The translations under genes and the position numbers were made by a program. A model generated the notes under the pieces. That model saw nothing but the letters and a program-made list of their open reading frames with translations. It was not told the origin of the DNA and did not search any database. This document shows positions 27,560-37,144 of a DNA stretch of 64,000 bases, piece after piece (the first letter of the stretch is position 1; each line of letters starts with the position of its first letter). Location: contig NZ_OY759868.1 of assembly GCF_963662805.1 (NCBI RefSeq), forward strand, positions 186,001 to 250,000, given 5' to 3'. The DNA comes from an uncultured Cohaesibacter sp. Its GTDB lineage: Bacteria; Pseudomonadota; Alphaproteobacteria; Rhizobiales; Cohaesibacteraceae.

Positions 27560-28690
27560 ATGGACAAAGAGGCAATGCAATCTGATTCAGGCGTCGACAG
27601 CCCCTGCTCACTCAGCCAAAGCGAACGAAGCATCATGTCGACCGTCAAGCAGTCCGGTCCGATGGCAAGATCCGAGATCACGCGGGAAACCGAGTTGGCC
27701 CAACAATCAGTCCACCGAATCGTGGACAGTCTGGAACAGCGCGGGTTCCTGAAATTCGGAGAAGCTGTCATTGCCGGTCGCGGCAAGCCGAGCCCGACGG
27801 TTTCCATTCATCCCGACAACTTTGCGTCGATCGGTCTGTCCATCAGTACGGACCATGTCCGCCTGTGCCTGCTTGACCTGTCTGGAAACCCGCTGGCGCA
27901 GAATACGGAACTGCTGGCCGCATCAAGCCCGGATCAGGTAATGAAGCTGGTGCATCAAAAGATGGCCGAATGGGAAGAACAGGGGATCAGCAAACGCACC
28001 ATCGTTGGCATCGGCATATCCATGCAGGGGTTCCGAACCGGGCCTAATGACATCTTTCAACCGCCCGAACTGCTGTCCGCCTGGCAGGAATTGCCGCTGG
28101 AAACCCTGCTGAGTGAAGAACTGAACCTTCCAGCCTTCGCTGAAAACAACGCCACCGCCAGTGCCGTTGCAGAATATTATCTGGGGGCTGGCAGCGGATG
28201 TGACACGCTAGTCTACCTGTCTTTCAACCACGGCTTCGGTGCGGGGATCTATTCGGGCAACCGGCCCTTTCTGGGTGGCCATGGCAACGCGGGTGAAATT
28301 GGCGCGATCTATCAGACCGACGAGCTCAACAAACGCCCTGCCCTGTCCGAGTTACTGCGCACCCTCAATGCAAACGGCCATTCCCTCAATGGAGTTATGG
28401 ACCTCACGTCCCGCTTCGATGCCAAATGGCCCGGGGTCATCGACTGGCTCGAAGAGGTCAAGCCCCAGCTTCAGCTTGCACTGCGCGCTCTTCAGGCAAT
28501 CGCAGACCCGCAAGCGATCTATTTCGGCGGCGAAGCACCGGATGATCTAAGGCACCTCTTGATGGAAGCTGCCGAAGGGGCCTTCCGGGACAAGCGGCTG
28601 CCCCGCCCCGCAATGATCGTCAGCGCCTTGCCCGGGGATCCTGCCCATCTGGGAGCAGGGCTCCTGCCGCTCAGAGAGCTTATCTATTGA
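27560..28690 (+). CDS. ROK family transcriptional regulator
   Basis: A 376-residue protein. An N-terminal winged HTH (LSQSERSIMSTVKQSGPMAR, then EITRETELAQQSVHRIVDSLEQRGFL) precedes an ASKHA-fold sugar-binding domain with GIGISMQGFRTGPNDIF, the conserved FAENNATASAVAEYYLGAG, and LSFNHGFGAGIYSGNRPFLGGHGNAGEIGAIY. The HGNAGEIG is the ROK signature, but the cysteine cluster (CxCGxxGC) that binds zinc in NagC and Mlc is absent; NELNKRPALSELL is in its place. Several in-frame starts exist (27560, 27575). It probably controls the divergent ABC operon in response to a sugar. Confidence 0.88.
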   Translation: MDKEAMQSDSGVDSPCSLSQSERSIMSTVKQSGPMARSEITRETELAQQSVHRIVDSLEQRGFLKFGEAVIAGRGKPSPTVSIHPDNFASIGLSISTDHVRLCLLDLSGNPLAQNTELLAASSPDQVMKLVHQKMAEWEEQGISKRTIVGIGISMQGFRTGPNDIFQPPELLSAWQELPLETLLSEELNLPAFAENNATASAVAEYYLGAGSGCDTLVYLSFNHGFGAGIYSGNRPFLGGHGNAGEIGAIYQTDELNKRPALSELLRTLNANGHSLNGVMDLTSRFDAKWPGVIDWLEEVKPQLQLALRALQAIADPQAIYFGGEAPDDLRHLLMEAAEGAFRDKRLPRPAMIVSALPGDPAHLGAGLLPLRELIY

Positions 28691-28734
28691 TGCAATAGAG
28701 CCCGCGCAGACTGCTAGCTCGTCGAGAGCTGCGA

Positions 28735-30153
28735 TCAGAAGCCGCCGCCAGTTTTGAACCCGCCACCACCAAGGCCACCACGGCTTTTGAACCCGCCGCC
28801 AAGACCTCCGCCCAAACCTCCACCGAAACCGCCACCCAAGCCACCTCTGCGGCTGCGAGTAATGGAGCCGGAACCCTGTCGGTGGCCACTGCGTAGCGCA
28901 TCGCGAAGCTCCCGCGAGGACAAGGCCCCCTTGAGGATGCCGCCGATGACGTCACCGATCAGTCGGTCATTGGCGAACCCACCCCCCATACGATCGTATC
29001 CTTGACGACGGAAGTCATTGGCCGAGCGCTCCAGCTCGGCTCGCTTGCGGGCGATTTCCATCGCCGTCTGCCGGGCATCGTCAATTTCCTGCTGCTTCTT
29101 CAGGATCGCCTTTTCGATCCTCTGAAGCTTCATCACGATGCGCTCGTCAGCGGTGGTTGGCGTCTCGAGAGCATCACTCAAGAGCTCTCGCAGCTCCTGT
29201 CGCTGCATGGACGCGGCAAGATCGGACAAAGCCTTTGACAGCTCCGTGCCTGACTGATCTTCCAGCAGACTTGCCCGCTCCTTCTCGAGAGCCTGATCCT
29301 CTGCCTCCAGCGCGGCAATCCGATCCTCAGTCACCTTTAGCGCACGCTCGGCGTCCGAATAGCTGCTCTCCTCACCGGCGATACCATCCGCTTCCAGAGC
29401 GGCCCGTTCCAATACCTGCAGCTTGACTTCTTCTTCCTCAAGCTCAGCCTTCAACCGGTCCGCATGTTCTCTGAGGCGTTTCGGAATCTCCGTTAGGGTG
29501 AAATAATTCTGCCTCGCGGGCTCAAACTGGACCACGCGCGCGACATAATCATCGCCCATGCGGACGAGGCCACCTGACGTATATTTCGAGGTGCCATACC
29601 CCCGCTGCCAGAGATAGACAAAAAGCTTGTCCGCAAGATAGGGCTTTGACTTTTCTTCGCAATCCGTCTCAGATTGCGTAGCTTTTTCCTCTGCAGCCAG
29701 CATCCGCGCCTCGGCTCCTGCAACACAGGCATCCTGCGCCTGCCATTCGAGATCCTCAGCCATGCGGCTTTCTGTTTTCTCCTGCAGTGCACTGATACGG
29801 CCCGCCACCTCAGCGACTTTGGCCGCGCACTCGGTCCTTTCGGCCCGCGCCTTATTCAAATCGAATGCGAGCTGCTCCCGCTTGCCGGCGAGAGCTTCCA
29901 GCTGGGCCTTCTGGTCTTCGGCGGCAGCCATGGCCTTGCGCTCTGCGGCATCGAGCTGGCCCACCACCTGCTTCTGCTGCAGGATATCAAGACGCACCTC
30001 GGCCAGCGACCTGAACAGCGAGGATTGTTCTGTTTGAAGGCTCGCAAGCTCCCCCGAGGCGGCTTCCACGATCCGGGTCATCTTGCCTTCGTCATCGCGC
30101 AGGCCGTGTCCGGCCTGTTCAATGGAATTCAGGGTATCAACAACGCTGAGCAT
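28735..30153 (-). CDS. Coiled-coil protein with glycine-rich tail, unknown function
   Basis: A 472-residue protein, the last gene of a three-gene operon. Residues 1-150 are a long coiled coil (heptad-rich, many Glu/Gln/Lys/Ala). Residues 165-215 form a compact, aromatic block (KPYLADKLFVYLWQRGYGTS, YTSGGLVRMGDDYVARVVQF). A second coiled coil follows to about residue 385, and the last 45 residues are repeats of GGLGGGF/GGLGGGG type ending GGFKTGGGF. The start has AGGA upstream, overlapping the stop of the membrane protein gene. I do not recognise a family. The tail could be an unstructured linker or a contact surface. There is no signal peptide. Confidence 0.75.
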   Translation of the reverse strand: MLSVVDTLNSIEQAGHGLRDDEGKMTRIVEAASGELASLQTEQSSLFRSLAEVRLDILQQKQVVGQLDAAERKAMAAAEDQKAQLEALAGKREQLAFDLNKARAERTECAAKVAEVAGRISALQEKTESRMAEDLEWQAQDACVAGAEARMLAAEEKATQSETDCEEKSKPYLADKLFVYLWQRGYGTSKYTSGGLVRMGDDYVARVVQFEPARQNYFTLTEIPKRLREHADRLKAELEEEEVKLQVLERAALEADGIAGEESSYSDAERALKVTEDRIAALEAEDQALEKERASLLEDQSGTELSKALSDLAASMQRQELRELLSDALETPTTADERIVMKLQRIEKAILKKQQEIDDARQTAMEIARKRAELERSANDFRRQGYDRMGGGFANDRLIGDVIGGILKGALSSRELRDALRSGHRQGSGSITRSRRGGLGGGFGGGLGGGLGGGFKSRGGLGGGGFKTGGGF

Positions 30154-30160
30154 GACATTC

Positions 30161-31090
30161 CTACCAGTTCGTTATCGCGCCGCCCGAGACGCGCATAGAA
30201 TAGACGGGGTCGAGCGCCCCGCGAGGCTTCGTGGCCAGAACATTGTTCTGAACGATGCCATCATCCATCTTGTCGTTGCGCACGGAATTGTAGGTGGCTT
30301 CGGGAACACGAACCCCCCATTTCGAGACGATCTCGGTCTTGTTCGTCTCCTCATTGAGAATGGGGAAGGACAACAGCGACCCATCGGCAGCAACGGCCTC
30401 GACAATCAGATAATAGTTGCGAGCCCCGGTGTTGACGTCCGGAACGCGATAGACGCCACTTTGTTCATTCGCTCCCGTCACGATCCTGAGGTCATAGCTT
30501 TGCACAAGCATCGTGCGCACCGTCTCCAGAGTGGCGAGCGCCCCTTTGGCTGCGACCGCATCCGAGCGCGCAAGAGCCGACTGGGCGTCGGCCTGCAATT
30601 GCTCGATGCGATTGCGAGCCCCGTCCGTCTTGGCTTCAGCGAGAGCAACCTTCACCGCTGTGGCGATCTCTGCGGGAAGAGTTTCCGTGAGCTCGATCCG
30701 GGCAGCCTCGGCCTGTCGTTCTGCTGACGCCTGCTGCCAAACGGACCAGCCGATCCAGAGGCAAACGACAAGCACCAGCCCCGCAAGGCTCGCTCCGATC
30801 ACCCCGCGCCTGATCCACAAACCGGCAAGTGTGCGCGAAAGCCCCGCAGGTGTTGGCTCATAGGTAAAGCGGCTTTCCTTGAGGGCCTTGATGCCCTCAT
30901 CCAGGATGCGGTCGGAAACCTCGAGGCCTTGACTTTCGTATAGATCGCGCAACCGCTCCTTGAGGACACTGTCCCGGCCATCCTGAGCCAGCTCTCTGAG
31001 GGCGACGTCTTCATGGTGCCGAAGGGTGTCAACGACATCCATGGCCAGCATCACCTCGTCAAGGGCTGGCGCAGCATTGGGTTTGTTCAT
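30161..31090 (-). CDS. DUF6384-like single-pass membrane protein
   Basis: A 309-residue protein, the middle gene of the operon. The N-terminal 90 residues are soluble and helical (LDEVMLAMDVVDTLRHHEDV), then one membrane helix near 97-117 (RGVIGASLAGLVLVVCLWIG). A short coiled coil follows, then a C-terminal beta-rich domain (YYLIVEAVAADGSLLSFPIL, KWGVRVPEATYNSVRNDKMD, YSMRVSGGAITNW). I associate the layout with DUF6384 from memory. The C-terminal domain should be periplasmic if the helix runs N-in. No enzyme motif is visible. The gene lies 13 bases after its upstream neighbour. Confidence 0.75.
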   Translation of the reverse strand: MNKPNAAPALDEVMLAMDVVDTLRHHEDVALRELAQDGRDSVLKERLRDLYESQGLEVSDRILDEGIKALKESRFTYEPTPAGLSRTLAGLWIRRGVIGASLAGLVLVVCLWIGWSVWQQASAERQAEAARIELTETLPAEIATAVKVALAEAKTDGARNRIEQLQADAQSALARSDAVAAKGALATLETVRTMLVQSYDLRIVTGANEQSGVYRVPDVNTGARNYYLIVEAVAADGSLLSFPILNEETNKTEIVSKWGVRVPEATYNSVRNDKMDDGIVQNNVLATKPRGALDPVYSMRVSGGAITNW

Positions 31091-31103
31091 CTCGATCGTC
31101 CGC

Positions 31104-32294
31104 TTACTCAGCGTCCAGTGTCAGCGGCAAGGCCTTTCCTTCGGTTGCGAGGCGAGCCAGACGTTTCTTGCCATCCTCAACCGCCTTGCGGATTTCGTCG
31201 CTGTTGCGGGTGGAAAGCTCACGCATTTCCCCCACGATCTCAACGGAGCGAACCTGAAAGTTGATGACACTGTCGACCAGTTTCTTGACGGCATCGGCGC
31301 GAATGGTCGGGCCATAGCCTGCCTTGAGCGCCTCTTCCTGCACCTTGCCACCGATCTCGGCCAAAACCTCAAGCGAGTTGGAGACGCCCTCTTTCATTTC
31401 ATTAAGGGTCTCGGTTGCCTCATGCAGACCAAAAAGACCGGTGAAGGAAGCCTTGAGGGCCGTCAAAACGCTTTCGTTGGTCGAGAAGAACGACACCGCC
31501 TGCTGATAAACCCGCTCCTTGGCATTGGTGGTCTGCATCAACCGGGCCATGACGACATCTGAGGTGTTGTAACTGATGGTCAGGTTGTCGGCGAGGTCCT
31601 TGGCGATCTGATAGCGGCTTTCCTCATTCTGAACCTTGCGCAGATGCTCATCGCGCGTCAGCTCAAGTCTTGCCCGTTCGGCGACCTCTCCACCTTCCGG
31701 GAATGCCGCCACCGTATCTGACGCAGCCTTTAGAGCGGCCTTGGCATCGTCCAGTTTGGCTTCAGCCGCTTTGAGAATTTCAAGCGCTGCCACTTCCCCG
31801 TGTTTGAGCGCACCACGGAAATCCCGATAGGCTTCCAGTATGGTCTGCTCGCGCTCAATATTGGCCTTGGTATCTCGGGAAACCTCAAGATAGGTATCCT
31901 TGATCTTGTCAAAACGGGAGGCGATGTCACCGCGCGAAATCTTCATCCAGGCATTGGTCGCGCGTTCAAAAACGTCAATCTTGCCGTCTTCAATCTGATC
32001 CACCATGGACTTCGCATCGTCACGGATCGAATTGAAGGCCTCAGAGATCTCCTCGTAGCGCTGACCGATTGACATTTGCGAGACCTGCTCGCGGACCACT
32101 TCATTGAAGATACTCATCTGCTGCAAAGTGCGGGTGATGATCGCGATCTTGTCCGGCTCGATGTCTGAAATTTTCTCCAGAAGACCGACAATCGGGGTTT
32201 CTTCGGTCTCATCATGGACGAGGCCGAGATCCCTTAGTGTGGTCATTGCCTTGTCAAGATATTGAAGAGCGGAGCTGGGGACGATGTCAGCCAT
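31104..32294 (-). CDS. Cytoplasmic helical protein of the same operon, unknown function
   Basis: A 396-residue, nearly all-helical protein with no membrane segment and no signal peptide. It is the first gene of the operon. It carries several long amphipathic stretches (DKIAIITRTLQQMSIFNEVV, EREQTILEAYRDFRGALKHG, LEILKAAEAKLDDAKAALKA, SVINFQVRSVEIVGEMRELS). The composition and length recall TelA/'toxic anion resistance' and PspA/Snf7-like helical proteins, but I see no diagnostic motif of either, so no function is assigned. The partners with a membrane anchor and a coiled-coil Gly-rich protein suggest a membrane-associated assembly. Confidence 0.75.
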   Translation of the reverse strand: MADIVPSSALQYLDKAMTTLRDLGLVHDETEETPIVGLLEKISDIEPDKIAIITRTLQQMSIFNEVVREQVSQMSIGQRYEEISEAFNSIRDDAKSMVDQIEDGKIDVFERATNAWMKISRGDIASRFDKIKDTYLEVSRDTKANIEREQTILEAYRDFRGALKHGEVAALEILKAAEAKLDDAKAALKAASDTVAAFPEGGEVAERARLELTRDEHLRKVQNEESRYQIAKDLADNLTISYNTSDVVMARLMQTTNAKERVYQQAVSFFSTNESVLTALKASFTGLFGLHEATETLNEMKEGVSNSLEVLAEIGGKVQEEALKAGYGPTIRADAVKKLVDSVINFQVRSVEIVGEMRELSTRNSDEIRKAVEDGKKRLARLATEGKALPLTLDAE

Positions 32295-32905
32295 GATGGA
32301 GCCTCATGAAGGTTTGCAGATGATGCAGTGAAACCTATGCATTCAGAGTTGAATTTCAACAGGTTTCGAATTTTCAGTTATTGAACACTATTGGGGAATT
32401 ATCCCTAGGTCCACTACTAAACGCTCGCCAATACGATAGTGCGACACCAATGCGGCAGACGTGGCGCATCACGCAGCATTGCGCCAAACGCAACCACTTT
32501 TGAGACACCTTGCAGCAAACAAGGCTCCCCGCTCCGTTCATGAATGCGCTCGTGAACATGGGAGACATGCTTTTGGGTGAGAGCCCCCCAAACGTGTTAT
32601 TTGACTCGCTCTTTTTGGGTCCGGCCAGTTCTTCTCGCGTCAGGCAGCTCTGGAGAAAATGAGGCTGGGCGTGTTTTTAGCGACACCATAGGTCCAAATT
32701 CTGCCCCGTTTTTCCGCCTTTTGCCCCCCAAAGTGCGGGATAGCAGCAGAAATTGCTGAATTTCCCGCTCAATAAAGAAGCATATGACGAAGTAAATTTG
32801 AGCAACCTGCCTATTTTGCAGCTCGTTTGCATCTTTTGGCGTAATATATCGAATTTCTGGCGTAACTATCAATTGGCACAGAGTGCACAATACCGCTAAT
32901 GACCC
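32295..32905. other. Intergenic region between the two operons
   Basis: About 600 bases with no supported gene. It holds the leader of the unknown operon on the left, a partial inverted repeat near 32537 (GTTCATGA / TCGTGAAC), and the promoter region of the catabolic cluster on the right, including the tandem TGGCGTAA repeats listed separately. Confidence 0.6.
32837..32865 (+). promoter_or_regulatory. Tandem TGGCGTAA repeats, candidate AraC-type activator site
   Basis: TGGCGTAA occurs at 32837-32844 and again at 32858-32865, exactly 21 bases apart in the same orientation (two helical turns). Direct half-sites at this spacing are typical of AraC/XylS activators. They lie about 70-100 bases upstream of the first gene of the cluster whose last gene encodes an AraC-type regulator (39521). 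Confidence 0.6.
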
Positions 32906-32935
32906 ATGAGTTTTCAAACGAACAGGGTCGAACTG

Positions 32936-34077
32936 ATGAGCGAGCTCCCCAAAATCGATTTTCTCTATCTCAAAGAACAGGACATGATCAAGGCTGGCGT
33001 CACCGATATGGCGGGCTGCGTTGACACCATGGAAGACATGTTCAAGCTGCTCCATTCCGGTGACTACCGCATGGCAGGGGCCAACAATGACAGCCACGGC
33101 GCCATGATCATGTTTCCCGAGAGCTCACCCTTCCCAACCATGCCCAAGCCGACAGCAGACCGCCGCTTCATGGCAATGCCTGCCTATCTCGGCGGACAAT
33201 ATTGCACTGCCGGGGTGAAGTGGTACGGCTCCAACATTGCCAACCGCGACAAGGGCCTGCCACGCTCGATCCTGATGTTCATCCTCAATGATGCCGATAC
33301 CAGCGCGCCACTCGCCTATATGTCGGCAAACCTGCTGTCGGCCTACCGCACGGGTGCCGTGCCCGGGGTCGGAGCCCGCCATCTGGCGCGCAAAGGGTCC
33401 AAGATCGTTGCAATTCAGGGCCCCGGCGTGATGGGCAAGACCTCACTCGCCGCCTTCATGGCGACCTGCCCCGAGCTTGAAACACTGAAGTTGCTAGGGC
33501 GCAGTCAGGGATCGATCGACAAATTCATCGCTTGGACCAAGGAAACTTACCCGCAGCTCACCACGATCGAGATCGTCAGCGATCTGGAAACTCTGGTGCG
33601 CGGTTCGGATATCATCACCTATTGCGGCTCCTGCGAGACCGGCGATGTGTCCAAATATCCCATCGTGAAACGTGACTGGCTGAAACCGGGCGCCTTTCTT
33701 TCGATGCCTGCTGCCTGCGAAATCGATAACGCCATGGAAGATACGAGCGTTCGCAAGGTGCTCGACAACATTGGCCTCTATGAAGCCTGGTTCGAAGAAC
33801 TGCCCAAACCCGCCCACGTCCATGTGCCCGTGATCGGCGTGCGGTTCCTCGACATGATCCATGAGGGCCGGATGAGCCACGACGTGCTGGAAGATCTGGG
33901 CGACATTTGCGCAGGCGCTGCACCGGGCCGTCAGAATGACGAAGAGATCATCATCCTCTCCGTTGGCGGCATGCCCGTCTCGAAGATGTCGCGTGGGGCA
34001 CGGTGATCTATCGCAACGCGCTCGAAAAAGGCATCGGCACCAAGCTCAATCTCTGGGATGAGCCAGTCCTGCGCTAA
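32936..34077 (+). pseudogene. Ornithine cyclodeaminase / mu-crystallin family protein, one frameshift near 33990
   Basis: The main frame gives about 350 residues of an OCD/mu-crystallin NAD(P)-dependent enzyme: RRFMAMPAYLGGQYCTAGVK, then WYGSNIANRDKGLPRSILMF, LSAYRTGAVPGVGARHLA, and the Rossmann loop VAIQGPGVMGKTSLAAF. It is interrupted after SVGGMPVS. The next frame supplies EDVAWGTVIYRNALEKGIGT and ends at 34077, so one missing base explains it. OCD-type proteins act as cyclodeaminases, imine reductases or opine-type dehydrogenases. The start at 32936 (MSELPKIDFLYL) fits the family better than the ATG ten codons earlier. It is the first gene of the amino-acid cluster. Confidence 0.82.
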
Positions 34078-34088
34078 TCAAATGCGAA

Positions 34089-34144
34089 GCGAGACGAGGG
34101 TTTAATCCCCGCGAACCCCAAGCTTTCGTCTCGCCAACCCGCTT
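34089..34144 (+). promoter_or_regulatory. Intercistronic inverted repeat between OCD and RidA genes
   Basis: GCGAGACGA (34089-34097) and TCGTCTCGC (34136-34144) are perfect nine-base arms around a 38-base loop. There is no T-run. It is likely an mRNA structure rather than a terminator, as the next gene starts 13 bases later. Confidence 0.45.
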
Positions 34145-34156
34145 CGGAAAAACGAC

Positions 34157-34580
34157 ATGACCAAGATTACTAAAGTGAAGACCGGCGCAAAACTCGAAGA
34201 GGAAAGCAGCTATTCGCGCATTGTCGTCGTGGACAACTGGATCTTTGTCTCCAATACCGCCGGACGGAACCCGGTCAGCAAGGAAATCCCCGAGGATATT
34301 GTCGAGCAGACCCATCAGGTCTTTGACAATGTCGAACGGGCGCTGAAGGGCGTTGGGTCCGGGCTTGAGGATGTGGTCCAGACGCGGGTGTTCATCCAGA
34401 CGCCTTCGGACACCCCCGCTGTGATGGGCATCTTTGGCGAGAAATTCCGTGGCGTCGACCCGACAACCACCGTGACCTGTCCGCCTTTTGGGATCGAATG
34501 CCTACAAGGTCGAGCTGGAAGTGACGGCCTTTCGCGGGGCGGCCAATGCGGATGTCGACTATATAAACCTGTCGGTTTGA
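34157..34580 (+). pseudogene. ridA: RidA (YjgF/UK114) family protein, one frameshift near 34490
   Basis: The start frame gives a RidA-type fold: SSYSRIVVVDNWIFVSNTAG, QTHQVFDNVERALKGVGSGL, EDVVQTRVFIQTP. After VTCPPFG the proper end continues one frame away (SNAYKVELEVTAFRGAANAD, then VDYINLSV) to a stop at 34580. One surplus T in CCTTTTGGG would explain it. The usual arginine appears as TR in VVQTRVFI. RidA proteins hydrolyse reactive enamine/imine intermediates, which OCD-type and amino-acid-oxidase-type neighbours would generate. Confidence 0.82.
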
Positions 34581-34601
34581 TCTGACACGAAGGAACAGAA
34601 A

Positions 34602-35934
34602 ATGGCGCTGAAACTTGCTCCTGTCAAATCATCTGAGACCCTGCCCGCCAAAGCCTCCGTGGCATCATCGGCGGTGGCATTGTCGGCATTTCTGCTGCGC
34701 TGACGCTGGCCGAGCGTGGGCTTTCGGTCGTCGTTCTGGAAAAGGGCAAAGTCGGCGCCGAGCAATCCTCTCGCAATCTGGGCTGGATCCGCAAGACCCT
34801 GCGCGAGCCTTCCGATATCCCGCTGGCCCGAGCCGCCGACCAGCTCTGGGGTGATATGGCCAAGCGTGTCGGTACCGACATCGGATATCGCCAGAACGGC
34901 ATCATGTTTGTCTCCGACGCAGACAAGGACATCCAGATGTACTCCAGCTGGCTTGAAGCCGCTGCGGACGCGTCGCCAGAAAGCAGGCTGCTGACGCCTG
35001 CCGAAATCGACCGGTTGGCCCCCGGTGGAACCGGTTCCTGGAAAGGTGGCGTCTATACGCCAACCGATGGCTATGCCGAACCGACGCTTGCAACCAGTGC
35101 TATGGCCAACGCCGCCATCGACAAGGGGGCTGTCATTGTCGAGAATTGCGCGGTCCGCGATCCTGTCCATGACCGGGGGGCACGTCAGTGGCGTCATCAC
35201 CGAGAAAGGCGAGATCGCAGCCGAGCATGTCATTCTGGCCAGCGCCCTGTGGTCGCGCCGCTTCCTCGGCAACCGAGGCATCGCCTATCCAACCCTGCCG
35301 ATGATCTGCTATGTCTTCCGCACCTCTCCGATCGAAGGGCCGAAAGGGCCCAGCTGAGATCGCCGTGGCGGGTCCCAATTTTTCATTCCGGAAACATCCC
35401 AGTGGCGGCTATGTGGTCACCCACCGGGCAGCACTCGGCTCGCCGATCACGCTGGACCACATGCTCATCGGGCTGCGCTATCTGAAAACACTGAAACATG
35501 CAGCAGGCATGCTGCGCCTGCTGATTGGCAAGCCCTTCATCGATGATCTGAAACTCGCCCGGCGCTGGAAGTCGACCGATGTCTCGCCCTTCGAGAAGGT
35601 CCGGACCATGGATCCGCCTGCCAACGAGGCGATCAACCCGGGATGCCCTCAACAACATCATCAAGGCATGGCCAGCATTCGAGACCGCCACCGTTGAGGA
35701 AAGCTGGGCGGGGATGATGGATATCACGCCGGACAACAATCCCGTCCTCGGCCCCATTGCCAAGCTGCCCGGCCTGACCCTTGCAACAGGCCTTCTCCGG
35801 TCACGGCTTTGGAACAGGCCCGGCGGCAGGGCAATTGGCTGCCGACCTTGCGACCGGTGCCGACCCGATTGTTGATCCGTCGCCCCTACCGGTTTGACCG
35901 GCCTCTGATCGGGAAAAGACAGGCCGGTCGCTAG
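34602..35934 (+). pseudogene. FAD-dependent oxidoreductase (DadA/amino-acid oxidase type), about six frameshifts
   Basis: The pieces line up in order over three frames: GIIGGGIVGISAALTLAERG (FAD dinucleotide fold), AEQSSRNLGWIRKTLREPSD, IPLARAADQLWGDMAK, then TGGHVSGVITEKGEIAAEHV, EIAVAGPNFSFRKHPSGGYV, TVEESWAGMMDITPDNNPVL, and finally SGHGFGTGPAAGQLAADLAT in the C-terminal flavin-contact region. Frame changes fall near 34668, 35160, 35350, 35640, 35785 and 35880. Most are one-base changes in short G or C runs (for example CCGGGATG for CCGGATG, and CCCCTACC for CCCTACC). The intact protein would have about 440 residues and oxidise an amine or D-amino acid. Confidence 0.8.
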
Positions 35935-36082
35935 TGATCCCGGTCGGATGGAAAGAAAACGGAAGATCGCCTCATCCAAGAGGTAAAGCAATTGAAACAA
36001 CGGACAGCGAACAAGTCCGAACACATTGGCAAGACAGGCAAAAGCGCCGGAAGATTTGGGATTGCACAGAAAAGGATTGATC

Positions 36083-37044
36083 ATGAAACTGATAAAAGCC
36101 CTATCAATTGCGTTGCTGGCGATGAGTGCCGCTCCGTGTCACATCGGCCCTTGCCGAATATCCGGAAAAGCCGGTTCCAATTCATCGTGCCGTTTCCTCC
36201 CGGTGATCTGGAAGACGTGCTGACGCGCCAGATCGCAGAGGGATTCCAGAACACTTATAATGTCTCGGCTGCGGTCGTGAACAAGCCCGGCGGCGGCGGC
36301 GGCCCCTTCCCCGGAGTCGGGTCGAGGCCTCCATGGCCCCTGCTGATGGCTATGTTGTTGGCTCCTTTGTGGCTGATGTGCTCGGTAATCGGACCGGGAG
36401 ATCGGCATTCCGCCGCTCAGACCCGTTCCCCTTTGAACCGCTGGGCCATTTCCCTGTACCTATCCCTTCATCGTGGCAACCAGCGGCGAATGCCCCATTC
36501 AGCACTATCGATGAGCTCGCGGATTATTGCCAAAGACCAATTCCGTCACGCTCGGACATTTCGGCAACGGCGCCATCCCGACCGATGCCGTGCTGGCAAC
36601 TTGCAGCGAAAAAAAGGCTTCAAATTCAGCTCGGACGCTCCCTTCGACCGCTCTTGATTGCAACACTCTGGCATCGGGCGACGTTGACGTGATCACCACC
36701 ACTGTCCAGCTGGTTCGCCCGTGCCTTGGCAGCCTGAAAGTGCTATTCTCTCTGGGTCACCAGCGGATCAGCATGTTGCCTCGATGTCCCGACCGTTGGC
36801 GAAATCGAACCGGATCTCAACATTGCAACCTGGAACGGCCTGTTCGTGAAAACCGGAACACCGCAGGACGTGAAGGACAAAATTATTGCCGTCGCCAAGG
36901 AAGTCGTTCTGTCGGCTCCGGCGCAGAAGATTGCCGAAGAAACTGGCGCTCAGGTCTATTGGGAAGATTGCCGAGGCCACGACAAAGCAGCTTGCTGAAG
37001 ATCGCAAAACTGTCGCGGTCATCCATGAGCTGATCGCCGAGTAG
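36083..37044 (+). pseudogene. tctC: TctC-like tripartite tricarboxylate transporter receptor, many frameshifts
   Basis: A signal-peptide start (MKLIKALSIALLAMSAAP) is followed, across frames, by FIVPFPPGDLEDVLTRQIAE, NVSAAVVNKPGGGGGPFPG, MAPADGYVVGSFVADVL, NSVTLGHFGNGAIPTDAVLA, ASGDVDVITTTVQLVRPCLG, LNIATWNGLFVKTGTPQDVK and KQLAEDRKTVAVIHELIAE, ending at 37044. This is the Bug/TctC receptor family, usually about 320 residues. At least six frame changes are needed. It would be the periplasmic binding component of the TctCBA system encoded here; the ligand is unknown. Confidence 0.8.
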
Positions 37045-37144
37045 AGCGCACATAGTCCCCGAGGCAGCCGCACTGGCTGCCTTGGACATTGCTAGAAACC
37101 TGATCGTTTTAATAGACCTGATCGTTTGAAAAAGGATTGTGAGA

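Noticed and set aside
28754..29005. Proline-rich plus-strand open frame
   Set aside because: It is the complement of the Gly-rich tail codons (GGN/CCN) of the coiled-coil protein.
28735..30153. Secreted or surface adhesin because of the glycine-rich repeats
   Set aside because: There is no signal peptide or anchor, and the body is coiled coil; a cytoplasmic or membrane-associated scaffold is more likely.
34602..35934. Several separate small genes in place of the FAD oxidoreductase
   Set aside because: The fragments follow one another in family order and join after one-base corrections in homopolymers, so they are one gene.
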